Source: Gilichinskyi gelida (GTDB lineage Bacteria; Acidobacteriota; Thermoanaerobaculia; Gp7-AA8). From it: 64,000 nt of DNA. The position numbers were made by a program, and so were the translations under genes. Below, one piece after another: positions 54,065 to 62,189 of this stretch (its first letter is position 1; every line of letters begins with the position of its first letter). The stretch spans positions 62,001-126,000 of the forward strand of contig JBBPII010000010.1 of NCBI GenBank assembly GCA_038040385.1, written 5' to 3'. Under the pieces are notes generated by a model. The model ran no database searches. It was not told the origin of the DNA and was given only the letters and a program-made list of their open reading frames with translations.

Positions 54065-54538
54065 TTAGCCTTCCATTAGTTCTTCAGGCGTGCAGACGAT
54101 TGGCGGCTCGAACCCCGCATCTCGGCACAGCGTGTTCACCGATTCGAGTATGAATCCATTTGCGATATGCGTGCAGTTCCACGTCACAAGAAAGTTCATC
54201 CCGTTTACTGCTGCGAGCGCGATGTGCAGCGCATCGGCTGCCGCTTTTGACGGAAGCACGCCACGCCGCAGGATGGTCTCTGCTAGCGCCTGTGCTACCG
54301 GGTTGATAAGGAGGACCGGGTACCCAGAGATCGCCTCCAATCGAACACGCGCGGCGAGCGTGTCGCCCCGACTTGACTCCTGCACAACCAATTCCGATAC
54401 GTAGATGTCGAACCGAACTCGCCGCCGATCCCACCAATCCCGCGTAAGTCGTTGATGCGCCGAAGCTATCTCGTCACGACTGGTTCGCGCCGTGAGGTAG
54501 CTGATGACGCTGGTCTCAACGTACGTCTTCGGAAGCAC
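54065..54538 (-). CDS. PIN-domain toxin (VapC-like)
   Basis: A 157-residue PIN-domain protein. It starts LPKTYVETSVISYLTAR (first acidic residue, Glu, in place of the usual Asp), then has the middle acidic LVVQESSRGD, KAAADALHIALAAVNGMNFL (third acidic Asp) and VTWNCTHIAN. These carboxylates bind Mg for RNA cleavage. The start is GTG with a weak GGGTGGA upstream. The pair is a plausible type II toxin-antitoxin module and is the only mobile-gene-like unit in this part of the window; its codon use looks a little less GC-biased than its neighbours. Confidence 0.82.
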   Translation of the reverse strand: MLPKTYVETSVISYLTARTSRDEIASAHQRLTRDWWDRRRVRFDIYVSELVVQESSRGDTLAARVRLEAISGYPVLLINPVAQALAETILRRGVLPSKAAADALHIALAAVNGMNFLVTWNCTHIANGFILESVNTLCRDAGFEPPIVCTPEELMEG

Positions 54539-54597
54539 TCGTCCACCCTACCGCAATCCGTGCGACTGAGGCGACTGGCCACGATGGCACTGCCCTC

Positions 54598-56616
54598 TCA
54601 CGAAGCCGGTTTCGCCACCGCCACGCTCGTCTTCTGCGGCTCGGCCAGCCCCTTCTTCCGCACAGTGATGTCGAGAGTGGAGGCGGCGCCGGCGTCGTCG
54701 AGCTGCAGCACGTACTTGGCCGGAGCGCCTGAGCCGGCCTGGCCGAGGGTCTTCGTCTTCGGCGTCGTCTCCCACGTCAGCTCGTCGGGTTTGGCGCCGT
54801 AGACGATGAGCGCCACTTTGCCGCCGTGCCCCTGCGCCTGCGCGCTGGGGATGAAGTCCTGTCCGCTCAGCTCGAAGGGGTACGGCGCGTTGAAGCGCGC
54901 GGTGCCGCGCACCAGCACCCACTTCGGCGCCTCGTCGATGGGGATGAGCGGCAGCACAGCCATGTCGTTCGCCTTCGGCACCGTGATGTCGACGCGGGCG
55001 AAACCGCGCTTCTCCCCCTCCCCCGCCCGCACCAGCGACTTCACGGCGTACGTGCCGGGCGGGAGGTTGAGCGTCCCGTAGTAGCGGACGCCCGTGGCGC
55101 GCAGCTTCTCGCCGACCTTGTTCATATCGAGCGAGAGGCGCTGGTAGAGGCGGTCGCGGACGACGCCGTCGGTGTCGAAGGCGTAGACGAAGATCTCCGC
55201 CGCGGCGACGCCGTTCTTCGCCTCCTTCGCCAGGTCGTTCCCGTTGAGGTCGAGGATCACCGGCACCTGCGAGTTGCCGCCGGCGATGGGAAACGCCGCG
55301 GCCAGCGCGGCCACGCGCACGCCGTCCTGCGCGATGTCGTTGATGATGATCTCCGCGTTGCGGAGCGACCGCTCCCCGGGCGTTTCGCCGCCGGCTTCGT
55401 AGTAGCCGGCGCGATGGCTGATGCGGCCGCCCGGCACGTTGACCAGCTTCACTCTCAGTTCGTGGAAGGCGCCCGGCTTGGAGGTCGGAGCCTGAAAGCC
55501 GAGCACGTAGACCACTTCCTGCTGGTGCAGCAGGCGGGTGAAGTTGTTCTTCAGATCGTTCGAGTTCTGGAAGACCTCTCCGCCTGTCGGCCGCGACAGG
55601 GCGAACAGGCCTGCGTTGGAGTTGATACGCGCCCCTTCGTTGACGTCGTTCTGCACGCGGACACCCTGGATATCGACGGCGTGGAGCACGGCGTCGGAGG
55701 AGCGGAAGAGCTGCGCCATGCGATCGACCATGGACATGCTGGATGTGCTTCCGTAGCGCTTGTCGCTGTCGACTTCCCAGATCGCGCCGCTGAGAACGGC
55801 CGCGTTCTCCTTCGCCTGCTCCGCGGAGGCGCGCGCCTCGCGGCCCTGCACGTACTTCGCGTCGAAGCCCTCGGAGAGCATGATGATCTGTTTGCGTCCG
55901 GGGACGGCGCGCAGCATCTTCGCCAGTTCGCCGAGCGCGTCGACCTGCTTCTCGATCCGCGACCGGGCGTACTGCTCGTTGTTGCTCTTCATCCGCTGTG
56001 CGGTCTCTTTCATGTACTCCTCGCCCATCGCGGCCCGCCCCTCGGCGGGGGCGGGAGAAGCGGGAGCGGCCGGGTCGCTGCCGATCTTGAAGGCCACGGT
56101 CTGGTTGGCGATCTGCAGTGGGTCGGCTCCGCGGTACTTGATGGGATCGGCGATGGTGGATGCGATCAGCTCGCGATCGGTGGTGAACGCGGAGAGGAGG
56201 CGAAAACCGCGGTCCACTTCGATGGTGCCGACGCCCACCAGGTCGCGCGGCTTCACGTTCTCCTTCACGAAGTTGCGCGCCGATTCCTGCGCCCGGGTGA
56301 GCGAGTTTGGACTGGAGAAGCCGAGGTCGAACAGGAGGAGGAAGGTGCGCCGCGCGGCGGGGTTGAGAGGCGAGATGGCGGTAACGGTCTCGATGGTACC
56401 GAAGTCGATCTTGTCGAACGAGGAAATCGCACGCTTCCTGCCCTGATCGAACAGCTCGAAGTTCGCCGCGGTCAGGCCGCGGATGGGATTGCCGCTCGAA
56501 TCGACGACGGTCACCGGCACTTCGATGACGTTGACGTTGACGGTCTCGCGCACCTGGGCGAAGAGCGCGGCGGCGGCGACGAGCGCCAGCGCGACCGCAA
56601 AGCTTCGGACCTTCAT
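54598..56616 (-). CDS. Exported VWA-type protein 2 of a tandem pair
   Basis: A 672-residue protein. The signal peptide is MKVRSFAVALALVAAAALFA-Q. It continues VPVTVVDSSGNPIRGLTAAN (an Ig-like strand unit) and then a VWA-like domain from ~80: TFLLLFDLGFSSPNSLTRAQ, PRDLVGVGTIEVDRGFRLLS, GRKQIIMLSEGFDAKYVQGR and LHAVDIQGVRV. The MIDAS motif is degenerate (DLGFS instead of DxSxS), so metal binding is doubtful. Residues ~400-672 are beta-rich with FHELRVKLVNVPGGRISHRA and ASTLDITVRKKGLAEPQKTS. The family is very common in Acidobacteria-like genomes and has no known function. GGGAGG precedes the ATG, 13 bases after the paralogue upstream. Confidence 0.85.
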   Translation of the reverse strand: MKVRSFAVALALVAAAALFAQVRETVNVNVIEVPVTVVDSSGNPIRGLTAANFELFDQGRKRAISSFDKIDFGTIETVTAISPLNPAARRTFLLLFDLGFSSPNSLTRAQESARNFVKENVKPRDLVGVGTIEVDRGFRLLSAFTTDRELIASTIADPIKYRGADPLQIANQTVAFKIGSDPAAPASPAPAEGRAAMGEEYMKETAQRMKSNNEQYARSRIEKQVDALGELAKMLRAVPGRKQIIMLSEGFDAKYVQGREARASAEQAKENAAVLSGAIWEVDSDKRYGSTSSMSMVDRMAQLFRSSDAVLHAVDIQGVRVQNDVNEGARINSNAGLFALSRPTGGEVFQNSNDLKNNFTRLLHQQEVVYVLGFQAPTSKPGAFHELRVKLVNVPGGRISHRAGYYEAGGETPGERSLRNAEIIINDIAQDGVRVAALAAAFPIAGGNSQVPVILDLNGNDLAKEAKNGVAAAEIFVYAFDTDGVVRDRLYQRLSLDMNKVGEKLRATGVRYYGTLNLPPGTYAVKSLVRAGEGEKRGFARVDITVPKANDMAVLPLIPIDEAPKWVLVRGTARFNAPYPFELSGQDFIPSAQAQGHGGKVALIVYGAKPDELTWETTPKTKTLGQAGSGAPAKYVLQLDDAGAASTLDITVRKKGLAEPQKTSVAVAKPAS

Positions 56617-56629
56617 TTGGCCTCCCGAT

Positions 56630-58678
56630 TCATTTCTGCTGTACGACGAGCGGCACGCTCGACTTCCGCGCGTCGGTCGATCCCTTCTTGTGGACCTTGA
56701 GATCGAAGGTGGCCGCGCCGCTGCGAAGATCGTCCGGCGCGTAATCGAGCAGCAGCTTCGCCATCTCCGCACCCTGGAGCTCCTGCACCAGCGACGCCTC
56801 GCCCGTGCTTTCCCGCCCCAGCGGATCGGTCACCGTCGCTTCCCACGCCAGCTCGCCCGCCGTGGCGTTGGCCACGAAGACGGCGAAGCGCCGCGACTGG
56901 CCGTTCTGTACGGTGACGCTGGCGCTGGGAAAGAACGGCTCGCCGTTGATGTGAAAGGGAAACGGCACGTCGCCGGCGTGCGAGCCTCCGCGAACTACAA
57001 CCCAACGCCCGGGATCGTCCATGAAGAGCGGCGGCAGCAGCGCGACGTCGTCGAATCCCGGCACTTCGACGTCCGTCCGGGCGAAGCCCTTGCGGTCGTC
57101 GCCGGTGCGCACCAACGTCTTCAGCGCGTACCGGCCGGGGGGAAGGCTGAGCGTGGCCACGTACTTCAGCCCGGTGTCGCGCAGCCGATCGGCGACCTTG
57201 GTCGTCTCCAGTCCGATGCGCTGGAACATCCGATCGCGCACGATGCCCTCGTCGTCGAAGGCGTAGATGTAAACCTCGGCGCTCATGTCGTGCTTCGCGC
57301 CCTTCAGCAGATCGGCGCCGTTGACGTCGATCACGATCGGGACGGTGGCGTTGCGCCGCGTGGCGAACGGCGCGGCGAGCGCCGCGATGCGGATCTCGCT
57401 CTGCGGGATGTCGTTGAGGATGATCTCCGCGGCCGTCAGCGTACGCTCCAGCGCCGTCTGTCCGCCGGTGTCGTAGTAGCCCGCGCGGTGGAAGACCTGC
57501 GCGCCGGCCACGCCGCTGAGACGCACCTTGATGTCGTGGAACTTGCCGGACTTGTTCGCCGGCGCGTGGAAGCCGAGAACGTAGACCACCTCTTGCCGCC
57601 GCAGCATCTGCGCCAGGTCGGCGTTCACGTCGTTGGAGTTCTTGAAGACCTCGCCGCCGGTCGGCTTCGACAGCAGGTGCAGCGCTTCATTGGAATTGAT
57701 CATCGTGCCGTCGGAGACGGTGTTCTGCACGCGCACGCCCTGAATGTCCACGCCGTGCAAGACGACGTCCGATCCTCGGAACATGCGGGCCATGTCGGCG
57801 AGGATGCGCATGGAGGTCGAGCTGCCGTAGCGGGCGTCGGTGTCGACGCGAAAGAGGTTGCCGGACATGGTCTGGGCCATCTCGTCGGCGGTGCCAGCCG
57901 TGTCGCGTGCGTCGCGGCCCTGCACCAGACGGGGATCGAATCCCTCGCTGAAGAAGATGACCTGCTTCCGGCCGGGGACAGCGCGCAGGGTTTTCGCCAG
58001 CTCGCTCAGTAGGACCAACTGGCGCTCGACGCGGTCGCGCTTGTAGCTGTCGTTCAACCGTTTCTCGAGACGGGCGATGTCCTGTGCGGTGGCGTCCAAC
58101 TGCGCCGCGCGTCCGGTCGGCTCGGCGGCGGACACTCTGTCCTGCGGCACTTCGAAGACCGTCCCGCTGGCGATCTGCAGCGGGTCGCTGGCCACGAAGG
58201 TCTGCGGATTGGCGATGGCCGAGGCGAGCAGGGTGCGGTCGGTGGTGAACGCGGTGACCATGCGGAAGCCGCGGTTGATATCGACGGTACCGACGGCGGC
58301 GAGGTCGCGCCGCTGCATGCCGCGGGCGATGAAGTTCCGCGCCGCCTCCTCCGCCTTGGTGCGCCCGAACGGCGAGGCGAAGGTCAGATCGAACAGCAGA
58401 AGGAAGCTGCGGCGCGCGTTCGGATTGAGCGCCGAGGTGGCCTTCATCGAGTCGGGGGAGGCGAAGTCGATCTTGTCGAAGCTCGCGATCTCACGCTTCT
58501 TCCCCTGATCGATGATCTCGAAATTCGCCGCCGTAAGGCCGCGCACGGGATTGCCGGCACGATCGACGACCGTGACCGGCACTTCGACCAGATGAACCTC
58601 GATGGTCTCTTTGACTTGTGCGGCGGCTGCGGTGGCGATGAGCAGCAGCGAGCACGCGGTGCGGCCGAGGCAGCGCAT
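56630..58678 (-). CDS. Exported VWA-type protein 1 of a tandem pair
   Basis: A 682-residue paralogue of the next gene, about half identical by eye. The signal peptide is MRCLGRTACSLLLIATAAAA-Q. It continues VPVTVVDRAGNPVRGLTAAN, SFLLLFDLTFASPFGRTKAE (degenerate MIDAS, DLTFA), GRKQVIFFSEGFDPRLVQGR, FKNSNDVNADLAQMLRRQEV and a beta-rich C-terminal third ending AATFDLKVHKKGSTDARKSS. The ATG at 58678 follows GGAGA by 7 bases; an in-frame ATG at 58714 lacks a signal peptide start and is not used. Together with its downstream copy it is probably a product of tandem duplication with divergence. Confidence 0.85.
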   Translation of the reverse strand: MRCLGRTACSLLLIATAAAAQVKETIEVHLVEVPVTVVDRAGNPVRGLTAANFEIIDQGKKREIASFDKIDFASPDSMKATSALNPNARRSFLLLFDLTFASPFGRTKAEEAARNFIARGMQRRDLAAVGTVDINRGFRMVTAFTTDRTLLASAIANPQTFVASDPLQIASGTVFEVPQDRVSAAEPTGRAAQLDATAQDIARLEKRLNDSYKRDRVERQLVLLSELAKTLRAVPGRKQVIFFSEGFDPRLVQGRDARDTAGTADEMAQTMSGNLFRVDTDARYGSSTSMRILADMARMFRGSDVVLHGVDIQGVRVQNTVSDGTMINSNEALHLLSKPTGGEVFKNSNDVNADLAQMLRRQEVVYVLGFHAPANKSGKFHDIKVRLSGVAGAQVFHRAGYYDTGGQTALERTLTAAEIILNDIPQSEIRIAALAAPFATRRNATVPIVIDVNGADLLKGAKHDMSAEVYIYAFDDEGIVRDRMFQRIGLETTKVADRLRDTGLKYVATLSLPPGRYALKTLVRTGDDRKGFARTDVEVPGFDDVALLPPLFMDDPGRWVVVRGGSHAGDVPFPFHINGEPFFPSASVTVQNGQSRRFAVFVANATAGELAWEATVTDPLGRESTGEASLVQELQGAEMAKLLLDYAPDDLRSGAATFDLKVHKKGSTDARKSSVPLVVQQK

Positions 58679-58904
58679 GGACGGTCTCCGGTTGTTTGAA
58701 CAGGAAGAATGCATGATGGGGGACGGGGACTCCTGTTACTGAATGGTGCCGTTCCGCAGCATACCGCGCGGGGGGATGAGTGAGGTGCCTGCGCGAGAGA
58801 GCGCGGCTGTACCTCAGAGCCCGAACCGCCGAACTTCCTCATGGAAATCGACTTCGACGGCGTTCCGCCGCTCCGATTTGCTATGATCGCCAGCCGCTCG
58901 CGCC

Positions 58905-59546
58905 ATGGCTGACAAGAAGAAATGGGGCTCGACTGTGATGGGGTGGTTCGTAGTCCAGGACGACCCGCAGCAGCAGACCGAGGGATCGGACTACGTCCCC
59001 TTCTCGGACGACGACGCCATCAAACGCGCCGCCGCCCAACCGCCCCTCGACGTCTTCTCCTCGCCGCCTCCCGCCGCGACCGGCGGAAAGGTGGACTACG
59101 AGCAGGTCTTCGAGGCCGCCGGCATCGACGCGGCGGAGCGCGAGCGCGTCAAGCGCACCCAGGACCTCCTCGGCTCGCTCCCGCCCGGCACGGACGAAAC
59201 GGTCAAGAAGCAGATCGTCATGGCCTCGCTGCGCGCGTTCGGGGTCCCGATCGAGCAGATCATCGAAGCCACCGCCCAGCAGCTCCAGGCGCTCGAGGCG
59301 TATATCCGTGCAGGCGCTGCGGATACAGCCAAAACGACCGAGGAAGCCGATCTCCGGATCAAACAATACGAAGAGGAAATCGTAAAACTGAGATCGGTGA
59401 TGCAGCAGCGAGTGCAGGAGCAGCAGGCCGTCGTCAAGAGCTGCAACGACAAGAAGCTGGAGATTCAGAAAGTGCTCGAGTTCTTCGGGCAGGAAACCGT
59501 CGCGCGCGTGGTGCGTGAGTCGCCAAAGCTGAAGGAACCGGGGTAA
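58905..59546 (+). CDS. Cytoplasmic coiled-coil protein encoded with PspA
   Basis: A 213-residue protein with no signal peptide. Residues 1-65 are low-complexity, acidic and Pro-rich. Residues ~66-125 form a compact helical unit (VDYEQVFEAAGIDAAERERV, then QIVMASLRAFGVPIEQIIEA). Residues ~127-195 are a coiled coil (ADLRIKQYEEEIVKLRSVMQ, QQAVVKSCNDKKLEIQKVLE). I do not know the family. It opens the cluster that continues with PspA, a binding protein and an ABC transporter, so it is a candidate PspA partner. A TATGAT box lies 17 bases before the ATG, and no Shine-Dalgarno sequence is seen. Confidence 0.72.
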   Translation: MADKKKWGSTVMGWFVVQDDPQQQTEGSDYVPFSDDDAIKRAAAQPPLDVFSSPPPAATGGKVDYEQVFEAAGIDAAERERVKRTQDLLGSLPPGTDETVKKQIVMASLRAFGVPIEQIIEATAQQLQALEAYIRAGAADTAKTTEEADLRIKQYEEEIVKLRSVMQQRVQEQQAVVKSCNDKKLEIQKVLEFFGQETVARVVRESPKLKEPG

Positions 59547-59558
59547 GAGAACGCGTCC

Positions 59559-59633
59559 GTCATCCTGAGCGGAGCGAAGGATCTCAGATTGCGCATTTCG
59601 AGATCCTTCGCCGTCTTCGCGGCTCAGGATGAC
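59559..59633. repeat. Interspersed palindromic repeat, family B
   Basis: gtcatcctgagcggagcgaaggatctc faces gagatccttcgccgtcttcgcggctcaggatgac, almost the same as 44102-44175. It lies between the coiled-coil and PspA genes of one cluster and may modulate read-through between them. Confidence 0.92.
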
Positions 59634-59650
59634 GGAAACGAGGAGAAAAA

Positions 59651-60352
59651 ATGGGACTCTTTTCGCGTCTAAGCAATCTCTGGAGAGGCTTCCTCTCCAT
59701 CTGGATCTCCGACATCGAGAAAGAGCATCCGGAGATCGCGTACGAGAACGCCATCAACTCGATGATCGGGAAGTACGCGAAGCTGAAGAGCGCCACGGCG
59801 GCGATCATCCGGCGGCGCGAAGAGCTCGACGACCGCTTCAAGCGCGCCACCGCGGAGATGATGCAGACCGAGGCGGAGCTGAACACGGCGGTGGAGACCA
59901 ACCAGGACGATCTCGCGGTGGTGCTGATCCAGAAGAAGAATCAGCTCGCGGCGGAGATCACCGAGCTCAAGACGGACATGGAATCGGCGCGCAGCGATGC
60001 CGACTCGGCCAAGTCGTCCTTGATCGGCGTGCAGTCGGAGATCAAGAAACTCAAGGCCGAGCGCGACTCGATGCTGGCCAAGATGCAGTCGGCGCAGGCG
60101 CGGATGAAGATCCACGAGCAGCTCGACGGCCTCTCGGTCGACGACGAGGTGCGCGCGCTCGACAACGTCCGCACCCACATCAAGAACACCATCGCCGAGG
60201 CCAACCTGACGCAAGAGATCTCCGACTCCTCGCTCGACAAGCGCCTCTCCAACCTGCGCAATCAGGTCGGCGACGTCCAGGCCAAGCAGGAGCTCGCACA
60301 GCTCAAGGCGCGCAAGGCGGCACAACAGGCGGGACAGCAGAAAACAATGTAG
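59651..60352 (+). CDS. pspA: PspA/IM30 (Vipp1) family membrane-remodelling protein
   Basis: A 233-residue, almost fully helical protein of normal PspA length. Helix 0, the amphipathic membrane sensor, is MGLFSRLSNLWRGFLSIWIS. The long hairpin helices 1-3 follow (AINSMIGKYAKLKSATAAII, EELDDRFKRATAEMMQTEAE, KSSLIGVQSEIKKLKAERDS), then the SLDKRLSNLRNQVGDVQAKQ end helix. PspA proteins are bacterial ESCRT-III relatives that polymerise on stressed membranes. No PspF, PspB or PspC is nearby. The gene lies upstream of an SBP-OmpA fusion and an ABC transporter, an unusual context. The ribosome binding site GAGGAG precedes the ATG. Confidence 0.9.
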   Translation: MGLFSRLSNLWRGFLSIWISDIEKEHPEIAYENAINSMIGKYAKLKSATAAIIRRREELDDRFKRATAEMMQTEAELNTAVETNQDDLAVVLIQKKNQLAAEITELKTDMESARSDADSAKSSLIGVQSEIKKLKAERDSMLAKMQSAQARMKIHEQLDGLSVDDEVRALDNVRTHIKNTIAEANLTQEISDSSLDKRLSNLRNQVGDVQAKQELAQLKARKAAQQAGQQKTM

Positions 60353-60358
60353 ATCACC

Positions 60359-60423
60359 GTTGTCGGTTGTCAGTTGTCGGTTGTCGGCTGGCCGCCGCGA
60401 CTGACAACCGACAACCGACAACC
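60359..60423. repeat. Inverted-repeat element, family C
   Basis: Three ttgtcggttgtc-like units face three gacaaccgacaacc units around ggctggccgccgcg. It lies between pspA and the SBP-OmpA gene. The smaller relative is at 36291-36337. Confidence 0.85.
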
Positions 60424-60439
60424 ATCAACGAGGTGCATC

Positions 60440-62071
60440 ATGCGACTCACTGCGTTTGCAAAATTCTTCGTCACAGTCGTAATTCTGGCCGTGGTCGGCT
60501 ACGCCGTCTACCACTACAAAGGCGCCGACGTGCGCAAGTGGGCGGTCGGCGACAAGTCGAAGAAAACGGCCTCGGACGGCGTCTCGTCGAATGACTTCGA
60601 CGCGCTGAAGAACGCGCCGGCCGACCCCTCCCGCGACGCCGGCTCCTCCGGCGTCTCCCCCGCCAGCCTGGCCTCGGGCGGCAAGCTCGGGCGGCCGCTG
60701 GTGGTGGCCATCAATACCTGGGCCGGCCACGCCCCCGGCATCGTCTACAACTGGGGCATGGACCCCAACGCCAACTCCTTCTACAAGAAGAAATACGGCA
60801 TGGACGTGAAGTTCGTGCTCATCGAGGACCCGGCGGCGAAGCTCGCCGCGTTCCGCAAGGGCGACGTCGACATCATGTGGAACACGGTCGACAACTGGGC
60901 CCGCGAGGCGTCCATCCTGGCCGAGAACAACCAGCGCGCGAAGTCGTTCATCATGCAGGACTGGTCGCGCGGCGGCGACGGCATCGTTTCGCTGTCTTCC
61001 ATCAAGTCCATCGAGCAGCTCAAGGGCCACAAGGTGGCCTGCACGCAGTTCACGCCGTCGCACTTCCTGCTGCTGTATCTGCTGGCGCAGTCGGGACTCT
61101 CGCCGGCGGACCGCGCCGAAGTGGAGAAGAACATCATCTTCACCCAGGATGCGCCGGCCGCCGCGGCGATGTTCAAGGCCAAGCAGGTCGACGCAGCGGT
61201 GACGTGGGAGCCCGATCTTTCGTCCGCGGTCACGGCGCGCGGCGACGAGGCGCACGTTCTCGTCTCCACCACCGCCGCCACCAACATCATCGCCGACACG
61301 CTCTGCGCGCGGCAGGACGTCATCGATCAGGCCCCCGACACCGTGCGCGACTTCGTGCACGGCTGGTTCGACGGCATCGAGATGATCAAGACCGATCCCA
61401 CCGGCTCGTACAACATCGTCGGCAAGGCGCTGAAGCTCGACACCGACACGGTCTCCGGCATGCTCTCCGGCCTCAAGCTGACGCCGTACCCCGACAACGC
61501 ACAGTTCTACGGCCTCACCGGCGGCAAGGCGCACTACGAGACGCTGTTCGACACCGCGTTCGTGATCTGGCGCAAGAAGGGGCTGGTAAACCGCACCGTC
61601 GAGGCGAAGGACTGGGCCGACGCGCGCTTCATCCAGGCCATCGCCGCCGCCTATCCCGGCGCGAAGGTCGAGGAGCCGAAGATGGCGGCGAAGGCGCCGT
61701 CGAAGATGGACCGCGCCATCATCAACAAGCAGATCCAGATCCACTTCACGCCCGGCTCCGACGAGATCATGCCCGGCTCGTTCTTCGTCCTCGACTCCCT
61801 CGGCGACACGATGACGTCCTTCGGCAATACCTACCTGCGCATCGAAGGGAACACCGACGCCACCGGCAGCCCGACGTCGAACATGTCGCTCTCCGAACGC
61901 CGCGCGCTGGCGGTGAAGAACTACATCGTGCAGACCTTCCCGCACATCGAAGTCGTTCGCTTCCAGACCATCGGTCGCGGGCAGGCGAACCCGGTCGCCG
62001 ACAACGCGACCGAGGCGGGGCGGCAGTTGAATCGGAGGACGGACATCAAGGTCGTTCTGGCAACGGAATGA
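60440..62071 (+). CDS. ABC substrate-binding protein (NitT/TauT type) fused to an OmpA peptidoglycan-binding domain
   Basis: A 543-residue protein. The N-terminal helix LTAFAKFFVTVVILAVVGYA anchors it in the inner membrane; there is no cleavage site. Residues ~80-400 are a type 2 periplasmic binding protein of the NMT1/TauA/SsuA group (LVVAINTWAGHAPGIVYNWG, AFRKGDVDIMWNTVDNWARE, HKVACTQFTPSHFLLLYLLA, KAKQVDAAVTWEPDLSSAVT). Residues ~424-543 are an OmpA/Pal domain (IHFTPGSDEI, LRIEGNTDATGSP, MSLSERRALAVKNYIVQ, GRQLNRRTDIKVV) that should bind peptidoglycan. The ligand of the binding domain is unknown. The permease and ATPase follow directly. A weak CGAGGTG precedes the ATG at 60440. Confidence 0.92.
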   Translation: MRLTAFAKFFVTVVILAVVGYAVYHYKGADVRKWAVGDKSKKTASDGVSSNDFDALKNAPADPSRDAGSSGVSPASLASGGKLGRPLVVAINTWAGHAPGIVYNWGMDPNANSFYKKKYGMDVKFVLIEDPAAKLAAFRKGDVDIMWNTVDNWAREASILAENNQRAKSFIMQDWSRGGDGIVSLSSIKSIEQLKGHKVACTQFTPSHFLLLYLLAQSGLSPADRAEVEKNIIFTQDAPAAAAMFKAKQVDAAVTWEPDLSSAVTARGDEAHVLVSTTAATNIIADTLCARQDVIDQAPDTVRDFVHGWFDGIEMIKTDPTGSYNIVGKALKLDTDTVSGMLSGLKLTPYPDNAQFYGLTGGKAHYETLFDTAFVIWRKKGLVNRTVEAKDWADARFIQAIAAAYPGAKVEEPKMAAKAPSKMDRAIINKQIQIHFTPGSDEIMPGSFFVLDSLGDTMTSFGNTYLRIEGNTDATGSPTSNMSLSERRALAVKNYIVQTFPHIEVVRFQTIGRGQANPVADNATEAGRQLNRRTDIKVVLATE

Positions 62072-62081
62072 CGACGAACCG

Positions 62082-62187
62082 GAGCGCCGCCGTCCCGGCG
62101 GCTGGCCCGGCGGCGTCCCGCCGCCGAACTCGCGCTACGCAGGCGAGGACGCCTGCGAGCCAGCCGGCGGGACGCCGGCGCTCCATC
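62082..62187. repeat. GC-rich palindromic element, family F
   Basis: gagcgccgccgtcccggcgg-ctggcccggcggcgtcccgcc faces ggcgaggacgcctgcgagcc-agccggcgggacgccggcgctcc. The nested inverted repeat occupies almost the whole gap between the SBP-OmpA gene and the permease gene. A shorter relative is at 51021-51076. Confidence 0.75.
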
Positions 62188-62189
62188 TC

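Noticed and set aside
44102..59633. Family A and B repeats as CRISPR repeats or IS ends
   Set aside because: Copies are isolated, palindromic over their full length, and no transposase or cas gene is nearby. They are better described as small interspersed palindromic elements.
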